Positions 6,148 to 6,239 of a DNA stretch of 6,239 bases are shown here, piece by piece; within the stretch, counting starts at the first letter, position 1, and each line of letters opens with the position of its first letter. Under the pieces are notes generated by a model. That model saw nothing but the letters and a program-made list of their open reading frames with translations, did not search any database and was not told the origin of the DNA. The stretch covers positions 1-6,239 of the forward strand of contig JAEYYP010000179.1 in NCBI GenBank assembly GCA_023428425.1. Direction: 5' to 3'. The DNA comes from Pseudomonadota bacterium. GTDB taxonomy: Bacteria; Pseudomonadota; Alphaproteobacteria; Rhizobiales; Devosiaceae. The position numbers and the translations under genes were made by a program.

Positions 6148-6239
6148 GGCAGGGCCGTTCGGTCTCCCCAACGCCCCCTCCACCACGCATCTATCGATGC
6201 GCGGTCCCCCTCCCCCGCGGCTCCGCCGCAGTGGAGGAG
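6148..6239. repeat. noncoding tail with two hairpins, possibly an interspersed repeat or terminator
   Basis: After the exporter stop no gene is visible to the window end. CGCATC (6186-6191) pairs with GATGCG (6196-6201) around a TATC loop. GCGGC (6217-6221) pairs with GCCGC (6225-6229) around TCC, with imperfect outer pairing of the C-rich left side to GTGGAGGAG. No T-run follows, so intrinsic termination is not shown. C-rich hairpins of this style recur between genes in many alphaproteobacteria, so a dispersed repeat is plausible. Confidence 0.4.

Noticed and set aside
4411..6186. 591-codon open frame on the minus strand opposite the ABC exporter
   Set aside because: It is antisense to a gene with all ABC motifs intact, is rich in repetitive Val/Glu/His/Gly-Asp runs, and has no recognisable domain; it results from GC-biased third positions.
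1..6239. tRNA, rRNA, CRISPR arrays, insertion sequences or transposase genes
   Set aside because: No cloverleaf-like sequence, regularly spaced repeats, transposase motifs or terminal inverted repeats were seen; nearly all of the window is coding on the plus strand.

Overview
The window looks like a GC-rich alphaproteobacterial chromosome segment, probably Hyphomicrobiales (Rhizobiales). This rests on strong GC bias at third codon positions, frequent GTG/TTG starts, and an adjacent Tim44-like, Smr-domain and XRE-regulator set that I recall from origin-proximal clusters of that group. I could not search to confirm the taxon. All convincing genes are on the plus strand; the long minus-strand reading frames are GC-bias shadows.

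Left part (1-1994): the 3' end of a Tim44-like protein gene, two small membrane-protein genes (80 and 51 aa, the second with a TTG start overlapping the first gene's stop), a Smr-domain protein gene, and an XRE-type regulator overlapping it by ATGA. Gaps are short or negative, so this reads as one transcription unit.

Middle part (1995-4303): after an 82-bp gap holding a 12-bp perfect palindrome and a locally AT-richer stretch, three tightly overlapping genes encode an adenylate-forming acid ligase (TTG start), a GNAT-fold acyltransferase and a free-standing phosphopantetheine carrier protein. The biochemical logic is activate an acid, load it on the carrier, and transfer it to an amine. Substrate and acceptor cannot be read from the sequence. 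This cassette is the most interesting part of the window.

Right part (4304-6239): a 116-bp gap with overlapping inverted repeats leads to a complete MsbA-type half-size ABC exporter with all ATPase motifs intact. It is followed by 92 bp of noncoding sequence with two hairpins that runs off the window. The exporter could move the cassette's product or could be unrelated; position is the only link.
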